Shown here one piece after another: positions 13,276 through 28,689 of a stretch of 64,000 nucleotides of DNA (position 1 is its first letter; each line of letters opens with the position of its first letter). Made by a program: the position numbers and the translations under genes. Origin of the DNA: Pardosa pseudoannulata. Lineage: Eukaryota; Arthropoda; Arachnida; Araneae; Lycosidae. The stretch covers positions 110,452,383-110,516,382 of the forward strand of contig CM063503.1 in the NCBI GenBank assembly GCA_032207245.1. The letters are read 5' to 3'. Under the pieces are notes generated by a model that was given only the letters and a program-made list of their open reading frames with translations, made no database searches and was not told the DNA's origin.

Positions 13276-15300
13276 TTAATTTTTAATTAAATCTATTTCT
13301 ACCTAAAATGAGCGTTAGACAGTTTGATAGACTTGGAACTTTATAAACACATTGTGTACTAATAGAATGAAAAGAAGTATAAATCACCCAAAACAATTTT
13401 CACCTTAAAAAATTTGTAGCATAATTTGAAAATAAAATAATCTTTTATAGAATAAAATTTCTATTCCTAGTTTTTTTGTTTCACATTCTGTTTTAAGAAA
13501 AAAATAAATATTTTCCACTAGATTTAGGTTTCAGTGTTTATGCTGTGGTAGGGCGGGTTTGTGGGTTTGTGAGTCATGAAAATTAATTTTTATTTAGCAT
13601 TTTATTAGTATGAATGGTATAAAGTTTATATGTATCTGTGCACGTAAATGCAAAATTGGCTTTAAACATAATGAATAATAGAAATAGAAATGTAATATTG
13701 TCAAAATTTAATAAAGTCTTCTCAATTTAAATTTTAATGCAATATATGCTTTGTAACACAATGTTATTGTTACTGTTTGCGATATAATACAGCCTAAAAT
13801 TGTTATGATTTTAAGCAGGATTTAATTATTTCCAGAACATTCGAAATCTACGCAATATTGTAAACTAATATGTAATTGATAAATCAAGTTTTAGAAGTTA
13901 TGACTGAAAATGTATTTTAGTGTGCTTAGGTTAACAAAACAGGAAAATATGAACAATGTGCCAAACAATATGCCAAATCCTAAATTTTGAAAATACAGTT
14001 ATTAATTATGCAAAAAATTCAATTCTATAGCAAATAGAAGAAATGTTTTTGATCCTAATGTATTATAAGTGTATTAATTATTAATTTTCCTGTAAACTTT
14101 TAACAAAATCTTAAGTTGAATAATATTATCATTTAAAATTTTGCTTCAGAATAAGCACATTTAGAAACATTTCTTAAATAATTGCTCATGAATAATATTA
14201 CTACAGATATTTCATAAGATTCTTTAAATTATTCAATTTCATTTAGTATTATGTACCAATATTATTTATTATGAAGTCTTTAATATGAAAAATCTGTAAA
14301 CTAACAGAAGTTTTTCAGAATAAGTTTTTTAATAATTTTCACGGGTACGTTTTGAATTATGAAATATTTTTTGTCAAATGTTTCACAAATGCACTACTAC
14401 ATCCAAATTAACCTTTTTCTTGTTGTTACGATTTTATCTAAAAATATCATAATATAAATTATTAATTTTTTTAAGAATGTTGAGAAAAATTAATTTTTAA
14501 CTTAGATAAAAATGTCTAAATAAAACAGTGTTTATAGGAGGTATACACTGTTTTATAACGTATTTTAAAAGAAAAGAATCAGAAATAAAGTTTAATATTT
14601 CAAGAAAAACATTTCGGGGATGTAAAATTATTAAATTTTCTCTTGTCAAATGGCAATTTTTATTATTTGTATAAAAGATACCATTAACTTTATGACCACA
14701 ATTTTTTTATATATTATAAAACTAATTAGTTATATTGTCAAAATGCAATTTCTTTTTGATTTTATATTATGAAATATAAAATATATTATTTAATGAAATC
14801 TATGTTTATTGCTTCACGCTTTTAGAAACGTATGTTCCCTTAGTTTCAAAAGACTTTTTCCTAACTCAGGTGGCAATACAGGCGCTATATACCTGTATGT
14901 CAATACAAGGTTGCGAGGCTGTTACCCATTTAGAACTAACCGAGAAGCACGTGTTGTGAAAGTATACTACGGACACGAGTAGCAAGTTTAAATGACCTTT
15001 CTGATAAAAAAATTATAAATATTCAAACATACCAATTTGACTTAAATATGACCAATTACACATTAATATGTAATCATAAAGTCATAGTTTATAACGTACA
15101 TTCAAAAATATCTTCGGACATCTGCGGCATACTCAGTGATATGCTTATTCTATATCATTAAACTATAAAGTTGTACAATTCTTTTATATATTACCAGCAT
15201 AATGTTTTTGTTGTTTCTTGCTAACTAAAGTTTTCTGGGTAATGAGTCACCATACGTAAATTTCAGACACAGTTCTGTTAAAAAGAAGAGATTTCTGACA
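13276..15300. other. AT-rich intergenic sequence
   Basis: No gene, RNA or element recognised; a slightly GC-richer patch at about 14830-14990 has no identifiable content. Confidence 0.5.
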
Positions 15301-15311
15301 TAAAATGTTGA

Positions 15312-15429
15312 TTTGGTTTGGTTTTTGAAGAGCTACGGTCTACTGTTTTCCTCACGAGGGCTAATAAGACCGGGACCTACTGCTTAAAGCCGATTCCGAA
15401 CGGCTACGAACATCCATGCCATAGTGACG
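15312..15429 (-). mobile_element. tRNA-derived SINE, copy 2 (5'-truncated)
   Basis: Reverse orientation copy of the body and tail of the family (TTTGGTTTGG at the left; the tRNA head is missing beyond the ATGG after the T arm). Flanks TAAAATGTTGA (15301-15311) and TAAAATGATGA (15430-15440) differ at one base and may be the target duplication of an already truncated insertion. Confidence 0.85.
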
Positions 15430-15732
15430 TAAAATGATGAAGTTTAATAAGACTAAAATATGTACGTCCTTACACGACAAGAACGTTGTACTGAATGGTG
15501 ACGTAAATATTTCAAATTTCGCCCAACAACGATTAATCACGAGAATTCTTTACCGTAAGCCGAATAGCTTAGTCAGTGTTATTAACAGAACTTAGAAATG
15601 AACTTAGATCATTTACGTCAGCTCATTAATGTAGCCAACAGCAAATTAGCATTTATTGCGGAGTAAAAAAATTTTAATTCGGCTAACAATCCATTGATTA
15701 AGACATTATACGGCTGGGAAGTAAGATATTAA

Positions 15733-15919
15733 ACACACACACACACACACAGAGAGAGAGAAAGAGAGTGAGACAGAGAGAGATAGATAGAGATAGAAAT
15801 AGAGAGATAGATAGAGAGATAGATAGAGATAGAGAGAGAGAGAGTGAGATAGAGAGATAGATAGAGTGAGATAAAAATATCACTCACTCACTCACTCACT
15901 CTCTCACTCACAAACTCAC

Positions 15920-15975
<56 letters not shown>

Positions 15976-15979
15976 ACAG
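15733..15979. repeat. Compound microsatellite (AC, AG, AGAT, CACT, CT, CA)
   Basis: Successive blocks: ACACAC, AGAG with GATA variants, CACTCACT, CTCTCT, then CACACA. The open frame on the - strand through it is low-complexity. Confidence 0.95.
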
Positions 15980-18102
15980 TGAAAATTCATATGATTAATT
16001 TAGTTTGTCAATGTCTTGCATATACTTATGTAATTATGTTATTTTTTAACTTACAGTTTCTTATTAAACAAGATGCACGTATACTTCTTATGTTTAGGTT
16101 GCAAATAGTAATTAATTTATTCACAAAAGGAGATTCAAAATTTTTAAAAATACTATATGGTTCATCTTATGCTTTAAAATATTTATGATTAAATTTGAAG
16201 CTCATATCATTTATTTTACTTTGTTAAGAGGAAAATAATTGTATAAACATGTAAGATGTTTGTACTTTATTTTGTAACTTAGGAATTATTATATATCACT
16301 AGAAAAAAGAAATAAATTAAATCTTGTGGTCTTGTAGTAAAACGATAAATGTAATATTAATATAGAAAATAGCAGCATCAGAAATATAGTATTGATAGTA
16401 TTAATTATAATTATATCATTAAATATCTAAATAAGCAATTACCTCTCAAGTTTATTACTAGAAACCGGCTGTGTTAAACAAAGTATATTTCATAGTTATT
16501 TCGAAAGAATCATAACAAAAGAAAATACATGTAAAGGTGATCTCAATTTTATTACAAAATTATGTTTATTATATAATATTTAAATTAATTATACAAAATT
16601 ATTAAAAAATTGAAGTCATTTTTTAAATATTCTAAATAATATTTTTTACGCATTTAAATTTTTTTAATTTTTTTTCCTGTGTTTGTTCAACGTAAAATGC
16701 ATGTTTAGCATATAACACATTTCCCTAACTTACCATAGACATGAGTACAATTTTTTCTAAAATTCCAAAAATAATATTTTCTTTTGTTTAAAAATAAATT
16801 TTAAATTGATTAGTTTGTCTTTTACTTCTTAAAATAAAGCATTTGTGGATTGTAATTGAATCTTTAAAGACCATAAATTCTTTCCAAATTAATTTGGAAA
16901 ATTTTCTTTTATTTAATTTTTCATTTGATCATAAAAGTTCATTAAAGTTATAAATGAAAGAAATATTTAAGTAAATTATAGACATTTCAAATTTAATTTA
17001 GAAATGTAAACTTTTCTTCCATCAGTTCTTAGAAATTTCATTTTGAATACCTTTAAGAGGACAACTAAGGTATTCTATAGGAGTGAATAACTTTTACAAA
17101 AACATGTTTATACTTTCTTACATAAACTCATTTAAAATTATATTTAGAGGTAATTAAATGATTGTTTACATGTAGATTAGATACAACTCTAAAGTAAAAT
17201 ACTTACTAAGTGTTAAGAAATTGCAAAATTTACCTTTCTTAAAGTATCAAATATTTGTATAAAATTGTGTTATAAGTAAATTACTGATACCGTTGAAATC
17301 TAAATAAAATATAGCATGTACGTAAATATAGCATGTAGAGAAACTTAATTAAACAAATAGGTTTAGAAACTTTCCCAGGAGACATCATTTTACAAGTTTT
17401 TAGAAAAAGAAAATATAAGAATAATTCTAGATTATCTTTGCTATCCCGAAAATATAACCGTGCGTGTATGTAATCTTATATATCAAGCTTTTTCCCTACC
17501 ATGATATAACCCTGTCCTTCTTCAAATTCTTCTGAAACGTGATTTCTGTACGAAGGACGAATCTCTGATGAGGAATGTATTTTTTCATAGTCCAAGATTA
17601 TAAAATTTTATACACATTTTTTATTCTTTTGTGATAAAATAAGAAGTTTCTTATACGCTTTGTATAAAAGTAGAAATAAATTAATACATTTTAATTTATA
17701 AGTTAATAAAATCATAAAGTTAAACTATTGATTAGTCATCTCTTTAAAAGCATCAAAAAGTTACAGAAATGAACTAAATACGACGAAATGAACTAAACGA
17801 AAGTATAATAAAAAATGAATCTAATATTAAATTTATTAATAATATTACTTTACAGATGTTATAAAACTTTAAAATCTCTAAGGATTAGTTTACTGTATTA
17901 TGTTTCAATATATGTTTTCAGAAATTTTGAAATAAATTGCGAAACACAATTGCAGCTTAATAACTGTTCAATTAAAATTTTTGAGTAGCACAACTACGAA
18001 TCTCACAAGATATCAATTAAAATATTTTACATTATATTTTCTATACAGTTGTTGAAAAATGCATTCTTTTGTATATAGATTCACTCGTACTTTGTCTTAC
18101 AA
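15980..18102. other. AT-rich intergenic sequence
   Basis: Only short frames; nothing recognised on either strand. Confidence 0.5.
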
Positions 18103-18265
18103 CGGATGAATGGTAGGTACACTTTGGTACAGGAATCCATATGTTTAAAACCCGCTTGTAAAATGGATGTTCATAGCCGTTCAGAAATGAGTCATTTCTT
18201 TAAGCAGTAGAGCCCAGTCTTGTTGGCAAAAGTGTCGACCGTAACTTTCCAAAGGAAAATCAAAT
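18103..18265 (+). mobile_element. tRNA-derived SINE, copy 3 (old, diverged)
   Basis: Alignable to the whole family: GATGAATGGT at the A-box position, ATGGATGTTCATAGCCGTTC after the head, TAAGCAGTAG, and GACCGTAACTTTCCAAA near the end. The B box is badly mutated. No clear target duplication, as expected for an old copy. Confidence 0.75.
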
Positions 18266-19751
18266 TAATAAACTTTCATAAAATGTAAATTTGAACAAAA
18301 AACGTTTAATTTTGTAATAATTGATTAATCCGATATTGGTCTAATGAAATTTAATAAGGTTCGTTATAGTGAACAATGTTTGTTTGTATATAGTGAACAA
18401 TTCCAATTCATTCCTATTTTACATTTAAGCAAAAGTTTTTTTTTCCGAAAGAGCATATCATGGCTCAATTGTGTAGTTTAAAAGAATTAAAAGCAATATT
18501 CCTAAAAATTGATTTCGCATAATTTTTTAATTTATGTTCAGATGTTTTCTTTATTTTATGGAATCTTCTAAGTCTTTTACGGTAAAAAAAGATAATAAAA
18601 AGCATTTAAGTGATTATTTTGAGGATAATATAACTTATAACCCTAGTATCTTTTTTCCTATTCGCCTTTCTATGGTCACCGCATTTAAGAAACAGTTGCA
18701 ACATCAGGTACTTGAAGTATGACGAAAGCTTTACGCTGAGTCTGACGAGTTTAAAATTAATATATCATGAAATTGGTCTCTTAACCGAGTAACGGATTTG
18801 TGTGAATTCCGATTTTCTCCTCCAATATATATAAAAGTTCTTTATAAACAGTGAATATATACAGTGGATACAACCAATAAGGTACTGACAGGTATCATAA
18901 AGATTTTGATCAAATAATCAACTATAATCTCTTGAAGACTAAATATGCATGTTGAACACCCTTTTCTAAGGTCATTGTGAAAAGTCTATAGTTTTTAAAT
19001 GAAAATAAAGAAGTGCAAACAAAAATTGCATTGTTTCATTGAAACCCTAAAAACACATGCATTCAGTTGATATTATTCGCCAAACTGAAAAGTCTACTAC
19101 TCACAACTCGTGAGATGTCTTCATCTTAACTTTAAGATGTAAATCGTCTGTGCTGAATTTTAACACTTCAAGCCTGAAGATTAGAATGTAGCCTATTTTA
19201 TGAAACAAATTACAGGTGTCATGGACGATGTTGTCTCAAGAATATAAGAGAAAGGATGCTTCCGTGTAATCATCCCGTCTCAAAGGGAACGCTAGATGAA
19301 TGTCTTAATGCTATTGGGTATAACATAAGACCATAAATGCTTAGCGTATTCAGAGATCCAATGTAAAAGATCGTACGAACACAATTAAACATAACTAAAA
19401 CCACTCATAAAAAAGTGACTCTCCGATATTAATTTCCACCCAGGCCTAGACAAAACATAAAACAAAGCCAATTCTTAAGCTCTCTCTCGAATAAGAAATC
19501 CATGGGATAACTACCCTCCTCATGTGGACTTTTCAGATCAACAGATGGACAGTTGACTGTGTATAACACGTCCATTTATTCAAAATGAAAAGAAAAATAG
19601 TTTGGTAAATTTTCCCCTGATCTAATGTACTAGTTATTACCTTCTACTACCTGGTTGCACTAAAAGTTGCGATATCAAATGAACGCCGGCCAATACAACT
19701 ATGAGCGATATTTCTAGTATGATTGTAGTTTAGATTGTAGTTAGCAGTTAG

Positions 19752-19821
19752 ACACACACACACATACATATTGTATTATATTATATTATATTAAATTATA
19801 TTATATTATAATATATTATAT

Positions 19822-19853
<32 letters not shown>

Positions 19854-19878
19854 CACACATATACATATAAGTATATAC

Positions 19879-19966
<88 letters not shown>
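19752..19966. repeat. Compound microsatellite (CA, ATATT, ACATAT, TA)
   Basis: Short CA block, then repeats of TTATA (19775-19825), then ACATAT units (19826-19865), then a pure (TA)n run from about 19878. Confidence 0.95.
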
Positions 19967-19971
<5 letters not shown>

Positions 19972-20376
19972 AATTACTTGTGAATTTTAGAAACGATAAA
20001 TGTTTTTAATCCCTTTACATAAGACAACATATATTTGGCAGGTGAATTGCATTCTATTATTGATATTGCTGCTGATTCGGATTTGTTTATTGATAGCTCA
20101 TCTCTTTAGTCTGCTGAGGTAATTTTTTTAATACAATGACAAATTCTGAATTGGTTATCCTAATATTAGTTAGTTTTTACACTGCGTGAGAATTTCAAGC
20201 GTTAAACGTTTATAGCCTAAATTATAATTTTAATAGACAAACATAAAAATGTTTTAAGACTAAATTGAAGTCTCAGTACTCCGATGGTATTAGCAAACGT
20301 AATATCAATTTAAACCTTGTTATAATGTTAAATCACTGCTATTTGGTTCAATTTTATTTTGAAGTTTAAGACTTTG

Positions 20377-20913
<537 letters not shown>

Positions 20914-21781
20914 GCCTAAGTTATCTGCCCGTCTGCCTCGATTTTATGAAGAGGTTGTGCCTGGAATAAATAGAGGCATCCGTATTGGATTCTGGATGAG
21001 TTAGGGTTGGCAACGTTCGAAATCCACCCCTCACCCCCTTTTCTAGCTTTAATGCATTATCTCAAGCCCTATTTTCCCCTCTTAAGAGCAGGCGATTAAA
21101 TCTATCAATTTGTCACATAATAAATGGGTAAAAATAACATTTTTTCTTGCCTTATGATGTCATTTCCTTAACCATCTCATTTAATTATTTCTTACTTTAA
21201 ATTACTTAAATATCGTCTGCATTATTTTCAGATATTTTATCACTGAATTTAGACATTACATAAATATAAACATTTTTTTTATATTTGGCTTAAATAATAG
21301 ATTAGGTACATATGTAATAATTTTAAATTTAATCGCCGATTATATTTTGTTGCAATGAAAATTTTATCACTGGTATTAACACCAAATTCTATCTACCTCC
21401 AGGGTGTAGTAGAAATGATTGTTTCATTCGTTTACAAACATTAATTACTGTAGCAAGACAACTAGGAAGAACTTAACGATAATTAATTTCTACGTATCTA
21501 AGAAAACTCTGAATTTTCTTTCTAAATGAATTCAACGGGATTCTAAACTGCATTCACAGTATCGGGAGACTTTAGAGGAGCATAAAGATAAAGAAATTAT
21601 TGATTATATTTCTCAGCCAAAACGAAGATAAGCAATTTGTTGATCGTGGATCATATAATTCTCAGACAAAAAACAAACCATTTTTTTGCAGTCTCATAGG
21701 CACTTTATACACCTCATAAGCAATCCTAGGGTACTTTATACTTCTCTAAAATTAAAAATTTTATTAATCCCGTCATATGAC

Positions 21782-22053
<272 letters not shown>

Positions 22054-22159
22054 AATGAAATGAATATTGTATAAAATATAAATATAAATTAATATTATTT
22101 TTCAATACATCATTTTAAAACTATTAATAACAATTGTATCGTAAAACCTTTCCGTATGC

Positions 22160-22530
22160 ACGCAGTATCTTAACGAAATTTCTGCAGCGCGATTTCTTTA
22201 TTAAGAAGTTATTTATTTGGGAAACGATTCCAATTCCGGAGTCTCCCCCATTTTGGAATTCTGAAAAGATCGTCGTAAATATTGTTTTTCCTTGGCAGCA
22301 CGTACGCGAGCGTGAAAGCCACCGTGGTACACATGGTCGTTCCTGAAGCGCTTGAATTACTGGCGCGAATAAGGAGTGCGGTCTTTTATTCGCAAAGCCT
22401 TCTGACTTCGCGGCGGAGGCCAATGGAGTCTGCGCAGTCGGGAACCTATTCGCGAATTCCTCACCACATTCAGTTACAAGGAAGCGCGGCGGAGTAAAAG
22501 CACGTTTCCGAAAAGTCCTCCTTTGCCAGC
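22160..22530 (+). promoter_or_regulatory. CpG-rich patch upstream of exon 1, likely promoter/5' UTR
   Basis: In a window where CpG is scarce, this stretch carries many CpGs and is visibly GC-richer (for example GCGCGGCGG near 22485). It ends about 175 bp before the receptor start codon. A sequence TCAGTT at 22470-22475 fits the arthropod initiator consensus. The open frame of 137 codons on the - strand across it resembles nothing known and is better explained by low stop frequency in GC-rich DNA. The transcription start is not proven, and an old transposon fragment is an alternative. Confidence 0.5.
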
Positions 22531-22704
22531 CGTTCACGGAGATAATAATTAGTGAGCACTTAAAATAAACACTGAATACATGCTTTAGAGGAAATGGCAG
22601 AAAACTGTCAGGTTGACTATTTTAGGACTAAAAGTCGTGGTAGCAAAAGAATATATTTGCTCTTACCCTGAGATAATTTTTAAATATGAAATATAGTACT
22701 TAAA

Positions 22705-22792
22705 ATGAAGGGGATGTTTCTTACTTGGAAGTTATTATGTTTTACTTGCATTTTGGCACTGGTAAGACCAGTGCCTGAAAAGATTCCAATAG
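22705..22792 (+). CDS. Ionotropic glutamate receptor, exon 1 (signal peptide)
   Basis: First coding exon of an AMPA/kainate-type glutamate receptor, a ligand-gated cation channel of the plasma membrane. It encodes 29 residues plus one base: a short basic start (MKGM), a hydrophobic core of about 15 residues (FLTWKLLCFTCILAL), then VRPVPEKIPI, which looks like a signal peptide and the first mature residues. An in-frame TGA at 22687 makes the ATG at 22705 the first possible start; the ATG at 22714 is an alternative. The exon ends in AG followed by the donor GTATGT at 22793, phase 1. Joined to the exon at 51305 it reads IPIGAIF, the typical start of the amino-terminal domain in this family. Exon 1 alone would be unrecognisable; the phase match to exon 2 carries the call. 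Confidence 0.8.
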
Positions 22793-23330
22793 GTATGTAT
22801 ATATTTTCTCACTTTTTTTCTTATATTTCACGCATTATATTTAAAAATATATAAAACAAAAGTAAATTATAAAGTTACAATTCTAGAGGCTGTTAATACC
22901 TGGAAATGATAAAGAGATATTGAAGTTTCAAATATTATGTCAAACATTTTTTTTATTTATTTGATTGCTTGATCCAATTCCTTAAATTTAACTTTATACC
23001 AATATATTAAATTTAAGCGATGTATTATGTAAAATTAACAACAAAACTTAACGTTAAACTAGAATTGTGTTACTTAATTTGGAATGTTAATAAAGGATAA
23101 ATAAAATTTAATATTTTTTTAAAAGTAATAAATATCTAAATATATAAAATATTCAAAATCTATGCCAATTTGAAATACGAATACAAATAGCCATCTTTCT
23201 ATTTAAAAGATAAATTTTATTGTATAATATATTTTTTCTCACATTTCATATAACTAAAATATATTTTATCTGACACACAATTATTTTAAAGTGGAACAAT
23301 GTGTATTTGGAAACCAAATTCATCTTTTTA

Positions 23331-23333
<3 letters not shown>

Positions 23334-23384
<51 letters not shown>
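23334..23384. repeat. (TA)n microsatellite
   Basis: Pure TA run early in intron 1. Confidence 0.95.
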
Positions 23385-23387
<3 letters not shown>

Positions 23388-25246
23388 AAACATTTACAGA
23401 TACGTAAATTTAATAACATTTAAAAATTTATCTTGCTTGAATATCAAAAATATTTTTTTAACAAGTTATATATTTATTAATATTTCATCTTATTTTATTT
23501 CAAATTCATAGCATTGCACACTTTCAAATAACTAATTTATTATTATTTCAATTCTTAAGTTAGCCGTAAAAGTTTTGTTATATATTTAATAATCATATTT
23601 ATGTTAAAAACTATAATGTCTTTAATTATATCTTTACGTAAATGAAAAAAATAGTGGGTAATTAAAAATAACAAGAAAATTTTTTATGATTACTTAACAT
23701 TAATTTTTACATTTTGTAATAAGACTATTAGTTAATATTGTGAAATTAACAGCATAAAATATTTCTGCAGAAAAAGAGCTGTATTAACATATAATTCATA
23801 CACTACAGCTGGGAAGTTATTTTCAATTTTATACCCTTTATAGCATAAGATATAGACACAACAATTCTATATCCTGGAAGCTTTAGAAGCAGTTGTAAAA
23901 TACATGGTCATAATTCATTTTTTAGTTTTTATTAGAAAGGAGAAGGGAAAGAAAATAAAGAGTATATATCAAAATAAACATTGTAGTGTACAGTTTAAGT
24001 ATTATGTTTATAAAGCACTAAAATGAAAAATATGCGAAAATGGAAATTACATGAATGAAAAAAACTGATATTCATAAAACAGCAAAAATATACTAAGAAA
24101 TGTATAATTATAGAAAATAAACTCTTGCAACGAATTATAGATTTATTCGATAAATTAACGTGTAAAAATAATTTACTCTCAAAAAACTAGAAATCCCTGA
24201 AAATATCGTGGCTTATTTTATACATTTGACATATTTAGTAATACCTAAAATCATAAACATAGATCTACAGTAAAATTAATAATATTTAACGTATCGAATT
24301 GCGTATAATTTTTTTAGGTAAATCATTCTAGAAGTACGTATTATTACATTTAAAAAAACATTTTATTTAATCTTATGCTTATTTTTAAAAAATTAAAAGC
24401 CAACAACTCCATTTATGTATTTAATGTATCCATTTAAATATTTTCTAAATTATAACACATATTTAAAATAACTCAAATTTAAATTATACTATAGTTAATA
24501 ATTCGTACGAAATCTTCGGTTCCGTTTACTCAAGTAATTTTCCTTGAAGAAGACTATTTGCTTTCTTTCATTATTTTTGTATAGTTTTTTTATTATAAAG
24601 TATACAGTTTAAATTATTTCAAAAGGTAAATTGAGAATAAAAATAAAGCATCTGATTAGAAATTTATATATACTACCAGCTTTAAATTTGTGAAGTATTT
24701 CAGGAATTTGCATAATTTCCAATGCATACTTTGTATTCAAAGTATTAATAAATGGAATAAAATAAAAGGAAAGATTGAATTATAAATTTCTCCTATATTT
24801 AATCTTTATGCTATATTCGCCATTTAACAAAGAAGAATTCATGACTAATTAGGAAAGTAAAACAGCATTAATTATTTCTTCAATAAAAGTATTAGATTCC
24901 CCTGAAAGTCAGAATTAATCATAGTATTTTTTTTACATTTCTATAATGTTTAAATGAAAACAATTTCTGTCTCAAAGTTATCCTTCATCTCATATTTTTT
25001 AGTTTTTAACATTTACGCTTTTAACTTAAATTTAATATTTTCTTCGTTGATACATTTTTTAAATAATATTATTTTAATATAATAATATTATATGTTTATT
25101 TCAGGAATATATAGTATGATGAAATAAAGCAATCTTTCTAAAATGATATGTAATCACTATAAATTAATTTATTTCACAGTACATAATTATAGAAATTATA
25201 GAATAATAATAAACACTAATAGACGCTTACACACATACACGCAGAC

Positions 25247-25302
<56 letters not shown>

Positions 25303-25303
25303 A
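25247..25303. repeat. (TA)n(TG)n(TATG)n microsatellite
   Basis: TA, then TG, then TATG units in order. Confidence 0.95.
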
Positions 25304-25737
25304 TGGGGAGAAATGTGACAGGTTTCAATGTATGCATACAGTACAGTACATGCATACAGACAAATAAATTTGTCTCCAATGTTATAAGTAACTTCTACAC
25401 CCGACCCAGCTTTCGCCATACGGGGAATCTCCAATATTATAAATAGAACCGTTACATTTTATACTGGAATACAAAATAATACATAATAGTTATTTTATAT
25501 TTCAGGTTTAAAAATATTTTATTAATATCCGTTTGCGTCTTTATACTTATTTTGTCGTCTTTTAATGTACATGCGAGTGTATACTTTGCAGCAGTAAAAG
25601 TTCAAAAATATTTTAACATTCTATCGACGCGCTGCTAAAGAAACAGCAGTTATCTTCAGAGCAGCATTCAAACATCCATTAAAAGTGCAATCATGAAAGG
25701 GCTTAGCCAATAGACGAAATAACAAATGACTGAAAGC

Positions 25738-25955
25738 GAAAGTCAATTCACATCATTCGTTTTTGTTGTTTTGTGTTACTCGGTTCTTATTTATTTTCAC
25801 TGGCGACCCAAAGATTCTCTTCATTATGTACAAATGAGTACTGTAGGTGAAATAGCACTACATCTATTTGCTATAATCGCCAGGAAATCTCTAAGTCGAT
25901 AATGGTATCAAGATGGTTAAATAAAGGAATAAATGCTTGAAATAATGTTTTATAA
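25738..25955 (+). repeat. Dispersed repeat pair, copy 1
   Basis: About 215 bp resembling 27184-27405 at roughly four bases in five by eye. Shared blocks include TTTTCACTGGCGAC, TCTCTTCATTATGTACAAATGA and AAATCTCTAAGTCGATAATGG. TGGCGACC is like the primer-binding site used by some Ty3/mdg1-type elements, so LTR plus leader is one possible identity (inference). Confidence 0.7.
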
Positions 25956-26267
25956 TACTTTAATAGAGAAGAACTACTAAGTAAATATTATTAATGAATT
26001 TTCACATACAAGGAAACTCTCCTATTAATGAGAGAAAATTAAAAATTTATATTACACTTTAAAAAATATTATTTAAATAATGCTTAAAGTTTAAATTTAG
26101 AAGGAAAATAACTCTTAAATATTAACATATTTCTGTAAATGAATTAAGGATGAGTAAAATTTTCTTAATTGTAATGTATTTTAAAACTAATTTACTTAAT
26201 ATGTGATTTTGAAATTTTTTTCTAGTTAATGCTGTTTTTACATTTATACATTAAACTTTGAGGTTAA

Positions 26268-26903
26268 CCCTCTAAGCGGTTGGCACGTACAATTCCACCA
26301 AACCTATGATGTCTTCAAAACGTACAATTTTCGACCTCCAAAAACAGTCCGAAAATGGATGTAGTGTACATTTCTTCCAGTGCTTTCCCCCATGGAGTTC
26401 TGCAGCAGGAGGTTCAGGTCGACTGTTTAGGAACTGTACCCCTCTTTGACTAACATTTATTGAGAGATGCACTTCTACCCTCTGAGCCACAAAGACGCTG
26501 ATAGCTTTTCATGGCTTTGTAAATCTCTATTTCGAAGTATTTCATTTGCGGTAACAGATGGATCTCTAATTGCACCACTTGAATATCTTGGATGACTTTC
26601 GTAAAAAAATATAAATAAGACTCTGAAAGAATATTTTTATTTGTACTTTTAGAATCCATTATTTCTTATCGGATGATCTTCGAGACTTGACGAGCTTTAT
26701 GTGTATTAAAAATTAACAATCTATAATATCTATTTATATATCTATTTATAACCGGAAATAAAGGGACAATAACGAGGGTGGGTTTCCCGTACTAGTCGAC
26801 TAAGGATGATGGAAAAAATCATAGAACGCTTTGGCCACTGACAGAGTAAACGTTTAGCGTATTTTTTGGAAACTTTTTTCCTCGATGAGTTCCACTCGGA
26901 GGG
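26268..26903. mobile_element. piggyBac-like MITE A (636 bp, TTAA-flanked)
   Basis: Exactly flanked by TTAA (26264-26267 and 26904-26907). Ends begin CCCTCTAAGCGG and, on the other strand, CCCTCCGAGTGG, giving an inverted repeat of about a dozen bases. The interior is GC-richer than its surroundings and has no transposase. TTAA targets with CCCT ends are the piggyBac superfamily signature. Confidence 0.72.
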
Positions 26904-27183
26904 TTAAATATAACTAAAAGTTAAGTCTTAAAATATTTCTCATTTCACAAAAAGTAATACATGAAAAATAATAAAAGCATTTTTTTTTGTTTAATGATAT
27001 TATTAGACTGATTAGCGGTTAAAATGAAAAATAAAACTGAAAAATAATCTAAGTATTTTTTTACATTAGTATATTCAAAGTAAAACCGATAAATAGTATA
27101 GTTATCTTCACAGTAACAATTAAATATCATTTAAATCAAAAAATGGAGAGCTTACAAAATATAAGAAATAAAAATACAGAACT

Positions 27184-27405
27184 GAAGTCAATTTTCCATT
27201 GTTCTTTTCTGGTGTTTTGTATTACTTAGTTCTTATTTCTTTTCACTGGCGACACAACGCTTCTCTTCATTATGTACAAATGAACACTAGAGGTGAAATG
27301 AGATTACATCTATTTACTTTAATCACCAAAAAATCTCTAAGTCGATAATGGAATCTAGATTGTAAAATAAATGACTCAATGCTGGAAAAAGTGTTCCATG
27401 CTGTA
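27184..27405 (+). repeat. Dispersed repeat pair, copy 2
   Basis: Same orientation as copy 1, about 1.45 kb away with MITE A between them. Here the primer-site-like stretch reads TGGCGACACAACG. No coding sequence of a retrotransposon follows either copy. Confidence 0.7.
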
Positions 27406-27852
27406 AGTAACTTTCAAGGGTGTTTTCGGAATCTGATTCAAATTAAATGACTTAAAAATAAAAATCAGATTAATGGAAACTTTCTATTAATGTCAGTTTC
27501 ATAGTCTATCCAGACGAAGCACATTTGCATACGTTTTATTGCCGTCTTCAATTGCTCATGAAATTTATATTTACAAAATAGTTAGACTTCTAATTCACAT
27601 TCTAATTATATTTAGAATTTATTCGTAAGTCAAGTACACTTTTCTAGATTTTAAGATCCAGCCTTAAACTGAAATACATAATGAAAATACTGTTATTTCC
27701 TACTTGTCTTTTACAACTTCTTCGATTTGCTATATGATCTGTTTATAGAATAAGTATACTGTCAGTGTAAAGGTTGTAAAAATTCAGTAATGATTTGTAT
27801 GAAAATGAAAGTGAGTAGACCTCAATATTAAGATGTTTCAGGAAATTCATTT

Positions 27853-28685
<833 letters not shown>

Positions 28686-28689
28686 GTTA

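Noticed and set aside
22124..22537. 137-codon - strand open frame beside the receptor start
   Set aside because: No recognisable domain; overlaps the GC-richer CpG patch where stops are rarer. Better explained as promoter/5' UTR of the + strand gene.
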